Source: Erinaceus europaeus
Lineage: Eukaryota; Chordata; Mammalia; Eulipotyphla; Erinaceidae
Reading direction: 5' to 3'
Assembly: GCF_950295315.1 (NCBI RefSeq)
Contig: NC_080177.1
Coordinates: forward strand, 84,119,216-84,183,215
DNA: 64,000 nucleotides
A program made the translations under genes and the position numbers. A model generated the notes under the pieces. That model saw only the letters and a list, made by a program, of their open reading frames with translations. It searched no databases and was not told where the DNA came from. Shown in pieces: positions 21,340 to 31,839 of this stretch (within the stretch, counting starts at the first letter, position 1; the number at the start of each line of letters is the position of its first letter).

Positions 21340-21955
21340 TTATATGAGAGCAGGGAAATGATACCTAGGGTCAGGAACTACAGACAAATAACTGACCCGT
21401 GCCACAGTATTCAGTAAAACGGTGAGTTTGTTGAGTAAGGATGTGAAATTGGGAGGTTCGTTAGTTAGATCTCCTCTGTCATTTTCCAAAGCTATGGGTA
21501 GGGTATCAAAATATGCTTTGCAAAACCCTACAAATCTTTGGGGAACAAGTGGAAAGGTCTCTATGCCACAGAACGGGCTCTTCGTTTTACACTGCGAAGC
21601 AGATAAAGCAGGAGTACGGCTAAACTTCCCAAGGCTACCGAAGTTCCGCACTAGGTCCGGGCTCCATTTCCGCACATTACCAAATGCGAGAACAGTTGAA
21701 AAAGACGGACATTCATATTAAGGGGTGAAAAAGTAAGTTGAGACGGTGTTATATGGGACATGAGATGCTTTGAATTGGAAGACCCGGTTCCATGAGAATT
21801 TCACATCCCCTGAAAAGAGACAGTGAAACTAGAAAGCCTTAGTCAGTACAGAAGCACCATTGTGCAATGGACCCACTAGAAGTCCCAGGGAAAAACTGGA
21901 TCAATAAAGCGGGGAAAGCATTGCCAAGCAAAAGGAGTCCCATTAAAAGTTAGGC
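21340..21955. other. Unidentified CpG-retaining segment
   Basis: About 600 bp that match none of the repeat families here and keep more CpGs than the surrounding DNA (for example TACGGCTAAAC, ACCGAAGTTCCGCACTAGG). A 111-codon minus-strand frame (21340-21675) and overlapping + frames show no domain that I recognise. An AATAAA lies near 21904. It could be an old retrocopy, a piece of a rare repeat or unique regulatory DNA. Confidence 0.35.
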
Positions 21956-21956
21956 C

Positions 21957-22250
21957 CGGGAGTCAGACAGTGGAGCAGCAGGTTAAGCACACACGTGGCA
22001 CAAAGCGCAGGGACCGGCGTAAGGATCCTGGTTCGAGCCCCCGGCTCCCCACCTGCAGGGGAGTCGCTTCACAGGCAGCGAAGCAGGTCTGCAGGTGTCT
22101 GTCTTTCTCTCCCCTCTCTGTCTTCCCCTCCTCTCTCCATTTCTCTCTGTCCTCTCCAACAACGACAACATCAATAAGAACAACTGTAATAACTACAACA
22201 ACAATAAAAAACAAGGGCAACAAAACGGAAAATAAAAAAAATTTTTTTAA
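21957..22250 (+). mobile_element. SINE A copy (first of a tandem pair)
   Basis: GGGAGTCAGACAGTGGAGCA head, TGGTTCGAGCCCCCGGCTCC B-box, CAACGACAACATCAATAAG tail and a poly-A/T end. It is followed within 10 bp by another A copy in the same orientation. Confidence 0.92.
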
Positions 22251-22251
22251 G

Positions 22252-22522
22252 TTAGGCCCCAGCGCAAAATGCAAGGACAGGCATAAGGATCCCGGTTCGA
22301 GCCCCCGGCTCCGCACCTGCAGGGGAGTCACTTCACAGGCAGTGAAGCAGGTCTGCAGGTGTCTGTCTTTCTCTCCTCCTTTCTGTCTTCCCTTCTGCTC
22401 TCCATTTCTCTCTGTCCTATCCAACAACAACAACATCAAGAATAACAATAATAACTACAACAATAAAACAAGGGCTACAAAAGGGAAAAATAAATAAATA
22501 TTAAAAAAAATAATTAAGTTAG
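22252..22522 (+). mobile_element. SINE A copy (second of a tandem pair), head truncated
   Basis: It begins within the tRNA-like part (GGCCCCAGCGCAAAATGCAA) and continues through CGGTTCGAGCCCCCGGCTCC to the CAACAACAACATCAAGAATA tail and AAATAAATATT. GTTAGGCCCC occurs at 22251-22260 and again at 22519-22528, a likely TSD remnant. Confidence 0.88.
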
Positions 22523-22815
22523 GCCCCAGGCTCCAGTGCTGAATATGGGTCCCAGATCAGATCAATGGGGCCCACAGTTAATGGTATTTATATACTTTTC
22601 CCAGATTTGGGAGCTACTCTCTTCTGGGATCCAGCTTTCTAGTCCTATCGCTAATTCTGACACTATCTTCCTAAACAAATAGCTTCAGCCTACCTGCATG
22701 TTAGCTGTCAGGCTCAGGTAAAAATTAGTAAAGTCATGGGCCCTCTTGGAATATACTTACAATAGAATTCCTAGATCCTTCCAACATGAAGACCCCAATT
22801 CTCACCTGCTATATT

Positions 22816-24577
22816 CTTTTTTTTTATTGGAGAATTAATGTTTTACATTCAACAGTAAGTACAATAGTTTGTACATGATTAACATTCCCCAGTTTTCCAC
22901 ATAACAATACAACCCCCACTAGGTCCTATATCATCCTTCATGAACCTGTATTCTCCCCACCCACCCACCCACCCCAGAGTCTTTTACTTTGGTGTGATAC
23001 GCCAATTCCATTTCAGGTTCTACTTGTGTTTTCTCTTCTGATCTTGTTTTTCAACTTCGGCCTGAGAGTGAGATCATCCCATATTCATCCTTCTGTTTCT
23101 GACTTATTTCACTCAACATGATTTTTTCAAGGTCCATCCAAGATCGGCTGAAAATGGTGAAGTCACCAGTTTTTACAGCTGACCATTGTGTATATAGACC
23201 ACAACTTGTTCAGCCACTCATCTGTTGTTGGACACCTGGGTTGCTTCCAGGTTTTGGCTATTACAAACTGTGCTGCCAAGAACACATGTGCACACAGATC
23301 TTTTTGGATGGGTGTGTTGGGTTCCTTAGGATCTGTCCCCAGGAGAGGAATTGCAGGATCATAGGGTAGGTCCATTCCTAGCCTTCTGAGAGTTCTCCAG
23401 ACTGTTCTCCAAAGAGGTTGGACCAATTGACATTCCCACCAGCAGTGTAGGAGGGCTCCTTTAACCCCACACCCTCTCCAGCATTTGCTGTTGTTACCTT
23501 TTCTGATGTATGACATTCTCACGGGAGTGAAGTGGTATTTGCATTTCTCTGACAATCAGAGACTTGGAGCATTTTTTCATGTGTTTCTCGTCCTTTTGGA
23601 TCTCTTCTGTGATGAATATTCTGTCCATGTCCTCCCCCCATTTTTGGATGGGGTTATTTGTTGTCTTGTTGTTGAGTCTGGCAAGCTCTTTATATATGTT
23701 GGTTATTAAACTCTTATCTGCTGTATGGCATGTAAAGATCTTCTCCCATTCTGTGAGGAGTCTCTTGGTTTGGGTAGTGGTTTCTTTTATTGTGAAGAAG
23801 CTTTTTAATTTGATTTAGTCCCATAGGTTTATACTTGCCTTAGTCTTCTTTGGAATTGGATTCGTTTCATCGAAGATGTCTTTAAAATTTATTCGGAAAA
23901 GAGTTCTGCCAATATTTTGTTCTTCTAAGTATCTGATAGTTTCCAGTCTAACATCCAAGTCCTTGATCCACTTGGAATTTACTTTTGTATTTGGTGAAAT
24001 ACAGTGGTTCAGTTTCATTCTTCTGCATGTTTCAACCCATTGTTTCCGACACCATTTGTTGAAGAGACTCTGCTTTCCCCATGTAATAGTCTGGGCCCCT
24101 TTGTCAAAGATTAGATGTCCATAGGTGTGGGGGCTCAATTCTGGGCTCTCAATTCTATTCCACTGGTCAGTGTGTCTATCCATATTCCAGTACCAAGCAG
24201 TTTTGATGACAATGGCCCTATAATACAATTTAAGATATGGGAGTGTGATGCCTCCAGTTCTGTTCTTTTTTCTCAAGATTGTTTTGGCAATTCTAGGTCT
24301 TTTCTGGTTCCAGATAAACATTTGTAGCATTTGTTCTATTCTCTTCCTAAAAAATGTGCTTGGGATCTTGATGGGGATAGCATTAAATCTGTATATGGCT
24401 CTGGGTAGTATATTCATTTTGATGATGTTAAATTTTCCAACCCATGAACATGGAATGTCTTTCCACTTCTTTGTGTCTTTTTCAATTTCCTTGAGTAGTG
24501 ACTCATAATTTTCAGTATACAAGTCTTTCACTTCTTTGGTTAGGTTTACTCCTAGAGATTTTATTGTTTTAGTGGCT
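22816..24577 (-). mobile_element. L1, 5'-truncated (~1.76 kb), nested in R1k
   Basis: The perfect TSD TCACCTGCTATATT (22802-22815 and 24578-24591) bounds the element. From 24577 downward it contains the ORF2 C-terminal third and the complete 3' UTR ending at TTATTGGAGAATTAATG. The 5' truncation lies inside ORF2, as is usual for L1. Confidence 0.95.
23163..24577 (-). pseudogene. L1 ORF2 C-terminal fragment with stops
   Basis: This stretch shows the region downstream of the reverse transcriptase: [39 protein letters not shown] and [10 protein letters not shown] in the 23815-24531 frame, then the cysteine-rich end (CWRGCGVKGALLHCWWECQL) in 23163-23555. A stop near 23815 interrupts the frame between the two blocks. 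The fragment has no start and no endonuclease, so it is inactive. Confidence 0.92.
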
Positions 24578-25005
24578 TCACCTGCTATATTATTACCTAT
24601 ATATTCCTGATTATTAGACAGTTTATTCTGCTTTACCTCTTAATGCTTTTCAACCACCGAGTTTCAGATGCTACCACGCCAACCTGACTTCCCTTGGGCA
24701 AACCATCTCACCAATGTGTCCTGGAACCCAAACTCTCCAGAGCCCTGCCCCACTAGGGAAAGATAGAAACAGGTTGAGAGTATAGATCGACCTGCCAATG
24801 TCCATATCCAGCAGGGAAGCAATTACAGAAGCCAGACCTCCCTCCTTCTGCACCCCATAATGATCCTTGGTTCATGCTCCCAGAGGGACAAAGAATAGGG
24901 AAACTATCAATGGGGGGGATGGGCTATGGAGCTGTGGTGGTGGAAATTGTGCCCTTCTTATACTATGGTCTTGCCGATCATCATTAAGTCATTAATTAAA
25001 AAAAA

Positions 25006-25157
25006 AGCTAGATCCCCTATGGATTGCCCTGCCAACAACCATGTCCAGTGGAGAATCCACTACAGAAGCCAGACCTTCCACCTTCTGCACCCCATAAAGA
25101 ATTCTGGTTCATACTCCCAGAGGGATAAAGAACAGGGAAGCTTCCAATAGAGGAGAA
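25006..25157 (+). mobile_element. R1k tail fragment
   Basis: CTGCCAACAACCATGTCCAG, GAAGCCAGACCTTCCACC and CTCCCAGAGGGATAAAGAAC identify the R1k 3' part. It lacks the final A-rich end. Confidence 0.8.
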
Positions 25158-25261
25158 CCAAATTCAATGCCATGTTCCAGAGCTGAGTGGTACTCTAGTC
25201 TGTCTCTCCTCCTCCTTCCTTCCTTCCTCCCTCTTTTTCTCCCTCCAAAAAAAAAAAGTGA

Positions 25262-25361
25262 GAGGAAGGTGGCCTTGGAGGTGGCATAGCAGTAACAGCA
25301 CTTGCAAGCATAGGGTTCAGACTTTGATCCTTGGCATGACATATACAAGACTGATGCTCTA

Positions 25362-25401
<40 letters not shown>
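25262..25401 (+). mobile_element. SINE D fragment with an expanded CT tract
   Basis: GGCCTTGGAGGTGGCATAGC, TGCAAGCATAGGGTTCAGAC and ATATACAAGACTGATGCTC resemble the D family. The pyrimidine tail has grown into a CT microsatellite (25362-25401). Upstream, 25160-25260 holds a C-like piece and a CCTT-rich tract. Confidence 0.7.
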
Positions 25402-25402
<1 letters not shown>

Positions 25403-25410
25403 CAAATCTT

Positions 25411-25636
25411 TTTTATTTCTTTATTGGGGAATTAATGTTTTACATTCAACAGTAAATAAAATAGTTTGTACATGCATAACATTTCCCACCAGGTCCTCTG
25501 TCATCCTTCTTGGACCTGTATTCTCTCCCACCCACCCACCCAGAGTCTTTTACTTTGGTGCAATACGCCAATTCCAGTTCAGTTTCTACTTGTGTTATCT
25601 CTTCTGATCTTATTTTTCAACTTCTGTCAGACAGTT
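25411..25636 (-). mobile_element. L1 3' UTR insertion, 226 bp, with a 15-bp TSD
   Basis: A heavily 5'-truncated L1 containing only the 3' UTR. The direct repeat CTCTCCACAAATCTT occurs at 25396-25410 and 25637-25651 and defines its ends exactly. Confidence 0.93.
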
Positions 25637-25807
25637 CTCTCCACAAATCTTAAAAGCATAAAATTTAAATGAGGGAAAGGATCTAGGAGACTTTTCTGTC
25701 AAATTTCAAGACTGGCTCCAAGCCCTTGAACAAGTTGCATTAAACAGAGAAACTCACTCTCATTCAGCCACATCCTGATCTGTTTGTCAAGTAGAATGTG
25801 TTGCTTC

Positions 25808-26063
25808 GGGCGTCGGGCGGTGGCGCAGCGGGTTAAGCGCAGGTGGCGCAAAGCACAAGGACCGGCATGAGGATCCCGGTTCGAGCCCCCCGGCTCCCCA
25901 CCTGCAGGGGAGTCGCTTCCCAGGCGGTGAAGCAGGTCTGCAGGTGTCTGTCTGTCTCTCCCCCTCTCTGTCTTCCCCTCCTCTCTCCATGTCTCTCTGT
26001 CCTATCCAACAACAACGACATCAATAACAACAACAATAAAAAAAATAAATAAAATAAAATAAA
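25808..26063 (+). mobile_element. SINE A, complete short form, with a 15-bp TSD
   Basis: GGGCGTCGGGCGGTGGCGCA head, CGGTTCGAGCCCCCCGG B-box, CAACAACGACATCAATAACA tail and an AAATAAAATAAAATAA end. The direct repeat AGAATGTGTTGCTTC at 25793-25807 and 26064-26078 is perfect, so this is a young insertion and a good reference copy for the family. Confidence 0.96.
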
Positions 26064-26079
26064 AGAATGTGTTGCTTCA

Positions 26080-26589
26080 GCCTAAGTCCAAGAGTTTCAT
26101 GTATGTGTGCAAGTGTGTGACCTGTTAACAGCAACTCAGCCTTTTGCACAGCGCAAGACTCCTCCTCCCCTGACATTTGTAGACAAGAAGCCAATACGCA
26201 CAGCAAATGAAGATAAGACTATGCCTTTACTGCTGAAACACTTGAACCAAAGCAAGGTTTCTTTCTATAAGCAACGAGAGAGACAGACAGAGAGAGAGAC
26301 AGACAGAGAGAACAAGTAGTTTACTTAAAAAACTCAATTCGTTTTTAATTAAGCAGACATTGAAAACCTACTTTTTGCCAAACATTTCAGGAAGCATTTT
26401 TTTTTTTAATAAATCTGAAAGTCAGATGGCACTTCCGACTAAGCCTTTCAGAATTCCGTTGTTTTAGAACAGAAAGTAGTAGAGAGTGTTAGGAACAGAT
26501 GGTCTCAAAAGGATATCCGAAACAGGATGCTCTCAGCAATGAGAATGTGATTGCTCTTACTGTCTGTTACCTAAAGCTTTGCAGTGGGG
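26080..26589. other. Unique intergenic DNA with a GACA/GAGA-rich patch
   Basis: No supported gene. A short AGACAGACAGAGAGAGAGAC tract lies at 26280-26310. Confidence 0.6.
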
Positions 26590-26695
26590 AGGGGGGCACA
26601 GACTCTGCCGGCGGGTGTGGTGTGGAGCTATACACTATAATCTTACAATCCTGTCATCTACTATTAATCACAAATTATTTTTTTTTTAAAAATCC
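26590..26695 (+). mobile_element. R1k 3' tail fragment
   Basis: GGTGTGGTGTGGAGCTATAC, CTTACAATCCTGTCATCTAC and the ending ATTAATCACAAATTATTTTT match the R1k subfamily that ends with an ATTAAATCA-type tail. Confidence 0.7.
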
Positions 26696-26869
26696 CAGTA
26701 AATTCCAAATTGGTGTCCCCATCTTCTATCTATTGCCTCTACCAAAATCCACCCCCAGTGCCCCCATATTTACAGATACATCTCTCTAAAAAATCAGTCC
26801 TAGCATGTTTTTTCTTGATTGTTAGGATTAATAGTTTGTAGTCGACAATAAAATACAGCAGCTGGTGGG

Positions 26870-27125
26870 AAACGTTATGCATGCACAAACTATTGTATTT
26901 ACTGTCGAATGTAAGACATTAATTCCCCAATAATTTTTTAAAACTCCAGCAGTTGGTCCATGTGTCACATTTCTCAGTCTTCCACATAACACCCTAACGC
27001 CCCACCTAGGTCCTCCTCCCCCCACCATCACGTTCCAGGACCTGAATGCCCACCCCCACCCCCAGAGTCCTTTACTTTGGTGCAGTCTGCCAGACCAAAT
27101 CCAAGTTTGGCTTTGTGTTTTTCCT
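26870..27125. mobile_element. L1 3' UTR pieces in opposite orientations
   Basis: 26870-26945 reads as L1 3' terminus in + orientation (AAACGTTATGCATGCACAAA ... TTAATTCCCCAATAA). 26960-27125 reads as the immediately upstream part of the 3' UTR in - orientation (CTTCCACATAACACCCTAAC ... GAGTCCTTTACTTTGGTGCA). The order does not fit ordinary twin-priming, so a local inversion or two independent insertions is likely. Confidence 0.75.
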
Positions 27126-27157
27126 CTGTTCTTTATTCAATAAAGAAAGGCATGACA

Positions 27158-27375
27158 GGGGGGCAGGCGGGAGTGCACCTGGTTAAGTGCACACATTACA
27201 GCGCACAAGGACCCAGGTTCGAGCCCTTGGTCCCCACCTGCAGGAGGAGAACTTCACAAGTGGTGAAGCAGGGCTGCAGGGATCTCTCTGTCTCTTTCCC
27301 TCTCTATCTCCCCCACCCTCTCAATCTCTGGCTATCTCTACCCAATAAATAAAGATAATAAATTTTTAAAAAAAA
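27158..27375 (+). mobile_element. SINE B copy
   Basis: GGGGGGCAGGCGGGAGTGCA head, CCCAGGTTCGAGCCCTTGG B-box, CAGGGCTGCAGGGATCTCTC and CTCTACCCAATAAATAAAGA tail. Confidence 0.9.
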
Positions 27376-27419
27376 AGACATGGCAGATGAGTGACTAAGA
27401 AAGTCGTGGTATATACACA

Positions 27420-28383
27420 CTGGAATCCCTCTCTCCACTGTCACTGATCATCTCCATCAGGAATAACAAAGTGGACCCTCTTGTGGGCCTCTTCAGGGCC
27501 TTGCCTTCAATGTGGGTCAACACTGATCAGCAGGGGCTGCCCCATACTCCAGAGGGAGGTTAGGTCAGCACACTCTGCCACTAGAGGAAGACGGGTCCAG
27601 CAGAAAGTGCAGCCTACAATGTTTCTAGCTGTGACCATGGAATGTGAGCTCAGACGTACAGGGGTGCAGAAGTTACACAGGTTCCTGTGCAAATATGGGC
27701 CCCAGATCAAATCAATGGGGTTTACAGCTAACAATATGTATACACTTTTCCCATATTGGGAGTACTCTCTCCCCGGATCCAGCTTTCTAGTCCTAATTCC
27801 AACTCTGACACCACCTCCCCAGACAATACCTTTAGCCCATCTGCGTGTTTGTTTTTGGGCTCAGGCAAAAACTAGTAAAGGCCCCCTGGAATAGACCTAA
27901 AATAGAGTTACTAGCTTTTTCCAAAATGGAGATCCCAAATCTCATCTGCTATAGTCTAACCTTTAGATACCTGACTATGAAACGATTTGTTCTTCTTTAT
28001 ATCTTAATGCTTTTCAGCCACCAAGTTGCAGATGCTGCCATGATGCCAACCTGACTTCCCTGGGCAGACAATCTCACCAATGTGTCCAGAAGTCTCACCT
28101 CTCCAGAGCCCTGCCCCACTAGGGAAAGACAGAAATAGGCTGGGAGTATGGATCAACCTGGCAATGCCCATGTCCAACAGAGAAGCAATTATAGAAGCCA
28201 GACATCCCACCTTCTACACCTCATAATAAGCTTGGGTCCATACTCCCAGAGGGATAAAAAATAGGAAAACTTCCAATGGAGGGGTTGGGATGTGGAACTC
28301 TGGTAGTGGGAATTGTGTGGAACTGTACCCCTCTTATCCTACTGTCTTGTCGATCATTATTAAATCAATCAATAAAAAAAAAT
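27420..28383 (+). mobile_element. R1k copy, near full length
   Basis: It includes the 5' block GATCATCTCCATCAGGAATA, the middle block GGGAGTACTCTCTCCCC, the splice-like TTAATGCTTTTCAGCCACC and the 3' block ending GATCATTATTAAATCAATCA with poly-A. No coding capacity is visible. Confidence 0.88.
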
Positions 28384-28731
28384 AACAGTGAATTCACTGA
28401 AAGGTAAAGAACTTTCTTTACCCTGCCTTGGGTGGAGCTTGAAGGAATCGTGTGAAGAGATCAGCCAGAGAGAGAAGAAGGAATATGGTATGATTTCACT
28501 CATGGACTGAAGCTGAACACCAACCCTAGCATTTTACTTTCTCCTCCTGTCTTCCTTCAGCAGTCTACAGAAAGCCCAACTCTTCATCATGGTATCCCTA
28601 GTCTCTTCTCATTGGGTACTGGCCTGGCCCCCCTACAGTCCCATTCTGTCCTCTGGAAAGCTTAGACTATCTCCCTATGCTACAATTAGAAAAAGTTTGA
28701 AAATGCTATTGACTTTCTCTTTTTTCTCCTT
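28384..28731. other. Unique intergenic DNA
   Basis: I see no gene. The piece with AAGAAGGAATATGGTATGATTT near 28480-28510 resembles a diverged L1 3' end. Confidence 0.55.
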
Positions 28732-28905
28732 TTTTTTTTAAGATTCCATTTATTTATCTATTTACTTGATAAGAGAGGAATTGAGAGAGAGAAAGGGGAA
28801 ATAGAGAGGGTGAGGAAAAAAAGAGAGATCCCTGCATCGCTGCTTCAATAGTGAAGTCTCCCCCTGCAGTGGGAACCAGGATTGAAGCCAGGTCCTTGCA
28901 TGAAC
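28732..28905 (-). mobile_element. SINE B copy, diverged
   Basis: The reverse copy has a poly-T start, GAGAGAGAAAGGGGAAATAG, a CTGCTTCAATAGTGAAG block and CAGGATTGAAGCCAGGTCC. Confidence 0.75.
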
Positions 28906-29331
28906 AAAGTTAGACATAGACATATAGACACAAACACAGAAGCAGACATAGACATTGTCAGGACAGGATTTCACCCTGACTCAAACTCATAAGAGCTTTA
29001 GCTCAAAGCCCATTAAATGTACAAGGCACCTTTGCCCCTGATGCTGATTGATGGGATGTTAACCTTTTCACCTAATGCTGTTTGATGAAATGCTGACCCT
29101 ATGTACCTGAGACTGATTGCTGTAAGCTTTGCACCTGATTCTAACTGACATAACAGAAAAGCAAAGAGGGGGAAGCTAGCATTCCCACATCTTCTGGCAC
29201 TCACGGTCACTCAGGTTATTGATTGATTGCTCCACCATTGATGGGTTCTCATACTAAGAACCTCGCCCTTCCTGAGCCATCCCTACACACCCCTCTGAAC
29301 TTGCCCTTTGGCCTACCCCTTAAGGGGCTTA
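28906..29331. other. Unique intergenic DNA with a weak internal repeat
   Basis: A loose ~60-bp duplication of (T)GATGCTGATTGATG / AATGCTGTTTGATGAAATGC / GAGACTGATTGCTG lies at about 29039-29125. No gene is supported. Confidence 0.5.
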
Positions 29332-29333
29332 GC

Positions 29334-29368
<35 letters not shown>

Positions 29369-29427
29369 TATGTGTGTTTATATGTATATGTATATGTATA
29401 TGTATGTATATATATATATATATATGA
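29332..29427 (+). repeat. (TA)n/(TATG)n microsatellite
   Basis: TA dinucleotides grade into TATGTG and TATGTA repeats and back to TA over about 95 bp. Confidence 0.93.
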
Positions 29428-29439
29428 TTAAGCAGAAAT

Positions 29440-29695
29440 ATGGCGAGAATGGCCATGTCCAGCGCACAAGCAATGACAGAAGCCAGAACTCCCACCTTCT
29501 GCTCCCCATAAAGAATGTTGGTCCATGCTCCCAGAGGGCTAAAGACTAGGGAAGCTTCCAATGAAGGGGAAAGGACACAGAACTCTGGTGGTGGGAACTG
29601 TGTGGTACTGCACCCACGTAATCTTGCAATCTTGTTAGTCATTAGTAAATCACTCATTAGAAATAAATAAAAATTTTTAAAAATTAAAAGAATAA
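29440..29695 (+). mobile_element. R1k short copy
   Basis: It begins near GGCCATGTCCAGCGCACAAG and carries CCAGAACTCCCACCTTCTGC, CTCCCAGAGGGCTAAAGAC and the ATTAGTAAATCACTCATTAG A-rich end. Confidence 0.85.
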
Positions 29696-29699
29696 AAAG

Positions 29700-30110
29700 A
29701 AATATGTATCTATACACATGCAGAGACACATTTGTGTATTGGTCTTTATGACACACTGAGATTTTTATGTAACTTGTTACTCGGAATTATTATGGCAAAA
29801 ACTGTATAGCATACAATCTGGTAGACAATTCTCATCAAGACAATGGTGGTCAATTTTTTCTTTTACATGTCAGGTCTCAGTCTGTAAAATGGAAGTAAGA
29901 AGAAGCTAAACTCAAATGCTTATAGCAAGAATTAAATAATGTAACAAACCCTTCAGTAGTTACCAGCCCACATAAAACAAATAAAACTGTAATAGTAAGT
30001 AAAATAAAATAATAAATTAAAATGTAACGTTGAGGTCATGTAATTAATGTATCACCCTCCCAAGTTTATTTATATTTTCATGTTTTCTTCAGTTAAACTT
30101 ATAAATGCAT
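29700..30110. other. Unique AT-rich intergenic DNA
   Basis: No gene or clear repeat beyond short A/T-rich runs. A SINE tail remnant follows at 30115-30190 (GTTTGCAGGTGTCTCTCTC). Confidence 0.6.
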
Positions 30111-30198
30111 GAGCAGTGGAGCAGGTTTGCAGGTGTCTCTCTCTACCTCTCTCTCTCTTAATTTCTCCCTGTCCTACCTAATAAAAAATAACAAATAG

Positions 30199-30585
30199 GG
30201 AGTAAGGCGGTAGCACAGTGGGTTAAGCGCAGGTGGCGCAAAGTGCAAGGATGGGCGTAAGGATCCCAGTTCGAGCCCCCGGCTCCCCACCTGCAGGGGA
30301 GTCGCTTCACAAGCGGTGAAGCAGGTCTGCAGGTGTCTGTCTTTCTCTCCCCGTTTCTGTCTTCCCCTCCTCTTTCCATTTCTCTCTGTCCTATCCAACA
30401 ATGATGACATCAATAACAACAACTACTACAACAATAAAACAACAAGGGCAACAAAAGGGAATAAATAAAATTTAAAAAATAATAATAATTAGAAAGGGAA
30501 AAAAGAGGAAAATGACCAGTAGGAATATTGGATTCATTGTGTAGGCACCAAGCACTAGTGACAAACCTGGTGGCAATAAAGTAAG
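30199..30585 (+). mobile_element. SINE A with 3' extension
   Basis: GGGAGTAAGGCGGTAGCACA head, CAGTTCGAGCCCCCGGCTCC B-box, CAACAATGATGACATCAATA tail and a worn extension (TGTGTAGGCACCAAGCACTA). Confidence 0.88.
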
Positions 30586-30664
30586 TTTGGAAAGCAGAAT
30601 ATACTTAGAAAAACATCACATCAAACAGTCTCCAATAAAAAATAAAAGATTAAAAAAAAAAACA

Positions 30665-30825
30665 GTTTGAGTGGTCCAGGAGGTGGTACAGTGGATAAAG
30701 CACTGGATTCTCAACCATGAGGTCCCAAGTTCGATCCCCGGCAGCACATGTACCAGAGCGATGTTTGGTTCTTTCTCTCCTCCTGTCTTTCTCATGAATA
30801 AGTAAATAAATTCTTTAAAAAACAA
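30665..30825 (+). mobile_element. SINE D copy
   Basis: GTGGTCCAGGAGGTGGTACA head, CCAAGTTCGATCCCCGGCAG B-box, CACATGTACCAGAGCGATGT and an AATAAGTAAATAAATTC tail. Confidence 0.93.
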
Positions 30826-30829
30826 AAAA

Positions 30830-31540
30830 CAGCTTGGCCACAATTCTAAAACTAGCCAGGTGTTCTTTTAACCCTCCCCTGACTTACAGTCAAGTTAAGT
30901 CTCACTACTGTTCTTACTACCATGAACCACTTACCTTTAACAGCACCTCCCATCTAACTCACCATTCTTCAGAGTTAACCTTTGAAAGAAACATTATTAT
31001 ATTCTAGGAACCAAAGTGACTCCATCAGACTATCCCTGACTCCTCCATGTCTATTACTGAAGGGATCTACTTCTTTCATTAAAATCTAACTGAATATGCC
31101 TGTCAAAGTCAAAATGCTGCCTATAGGAAGCCTTCCTTTTCTTTTGCAAAACACTTTCAAGAGATTTGAACAAAGCCACTTTATTTTTGGTTACACAGCA
31201 GTTTTGCCTACAGTGTTTTTTAAAATAGCACTTTAACCCAAAGGAACACGTTTCTAAGCGTAAATATAGAAGCACTCTAGCAAGAGAGAGATTTGAAGTA
31301 GAGAGGAAGCTTAGAAAAGCCCAGTAAATCATAGACCGTTTTCATCCTCCTAGTTCATCTACTGAACAAGTCAATGACGGCGGTTGATTCAGAACAAAAG
31401 CATTGAGATCCCATTGATTTCTGAAGAACCTTGAAATTAAGCTTTACTGCTCTGATCGCAGTCTGCATCACACTGGAGAAAGCTTTGGTGCTGTGGAGTT
31501 TTTTTCTGTTCTCCTATCTCTATTTTTTTCTTTTCTTATT
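30830..31540. other. Unique intergenic DNA
   Basis: No gene is supported. The 92-aa minus-strand frame at 31054-31332 has no recognisable family. Confidence 0.6.
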
Positions 31541-31835
31541 TATTCATTTATTATTGGATAGAGACAGAGAGAAATTGACTGAGGGGAGATAGAGATGGAG
31601 AGAGACAGAGACACCTGCAGCCCTGCTTCACCACGTGTGCATTTACACATTTAACTGTTTGAAGAAAACATGAAAATATAAATAAACTTGGGGAATGTGA
31701 AATATTAATTAAATGACCTCAATATTCACCACTCGTGAAGCTTTTCCCCTGCAGGTGGGGACTAGGGGCTTGAACCCATGTCCTTGTGCGCTGTTGTGTG
31801 TGCGCTTAGCCAGGTGCGCCACCTCCTGGCCCCTT
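31540..31835 (-). mobile_element. SINE B interrupted by a 90-bp insert with 8-bp direct repeats
   Basis: The B SINE reads in reverse from TTATTCATTTATTATTGGAT to CCAGGTGCGCCACCTCCTGG. Between 31635 and 31724 it holds 90 bp of AT-rich DNA unlike any family here. TTCACCAC flanks the insert at 31627-31634 and 31725-31732, and one copy belongs to the SINE consensus. Confidence 0.8.
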
Positions 31836-31839
31836 CTCT

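Larger units (their letters stand above)
22525..25005 (+). mobile_element. R1k copy split by an L1 insertion
   Basis: The left part (22525-22815) carries the R1k 5' body (ACAGTTAATGGTATTTATAT, GGGAGCTACTCTCTTC). The right part (24578-25005) resumes with TCACCTGCTATATT and carries the splice-like site, the CCCCACTAGGGAAAGA block and an A-rich end. The 14-bp word TCACCTGCTATATT is present on both sides of the inserted L1, so the R1k copy is the older element. Confidence 0.9.

Noticed and set aside
22816..24577. A possible intact reverse-transcriptase gene
   Set aside because: It is a 5'-truncated L1 with stops and no start or endonuclease, bounded by a TSD.
29313..29756. 147-aa minus-strand frame with Ile/Tyr/His repeats
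   Set aside because: It reads through a TA/TATG microsatellite and an R1k copy.
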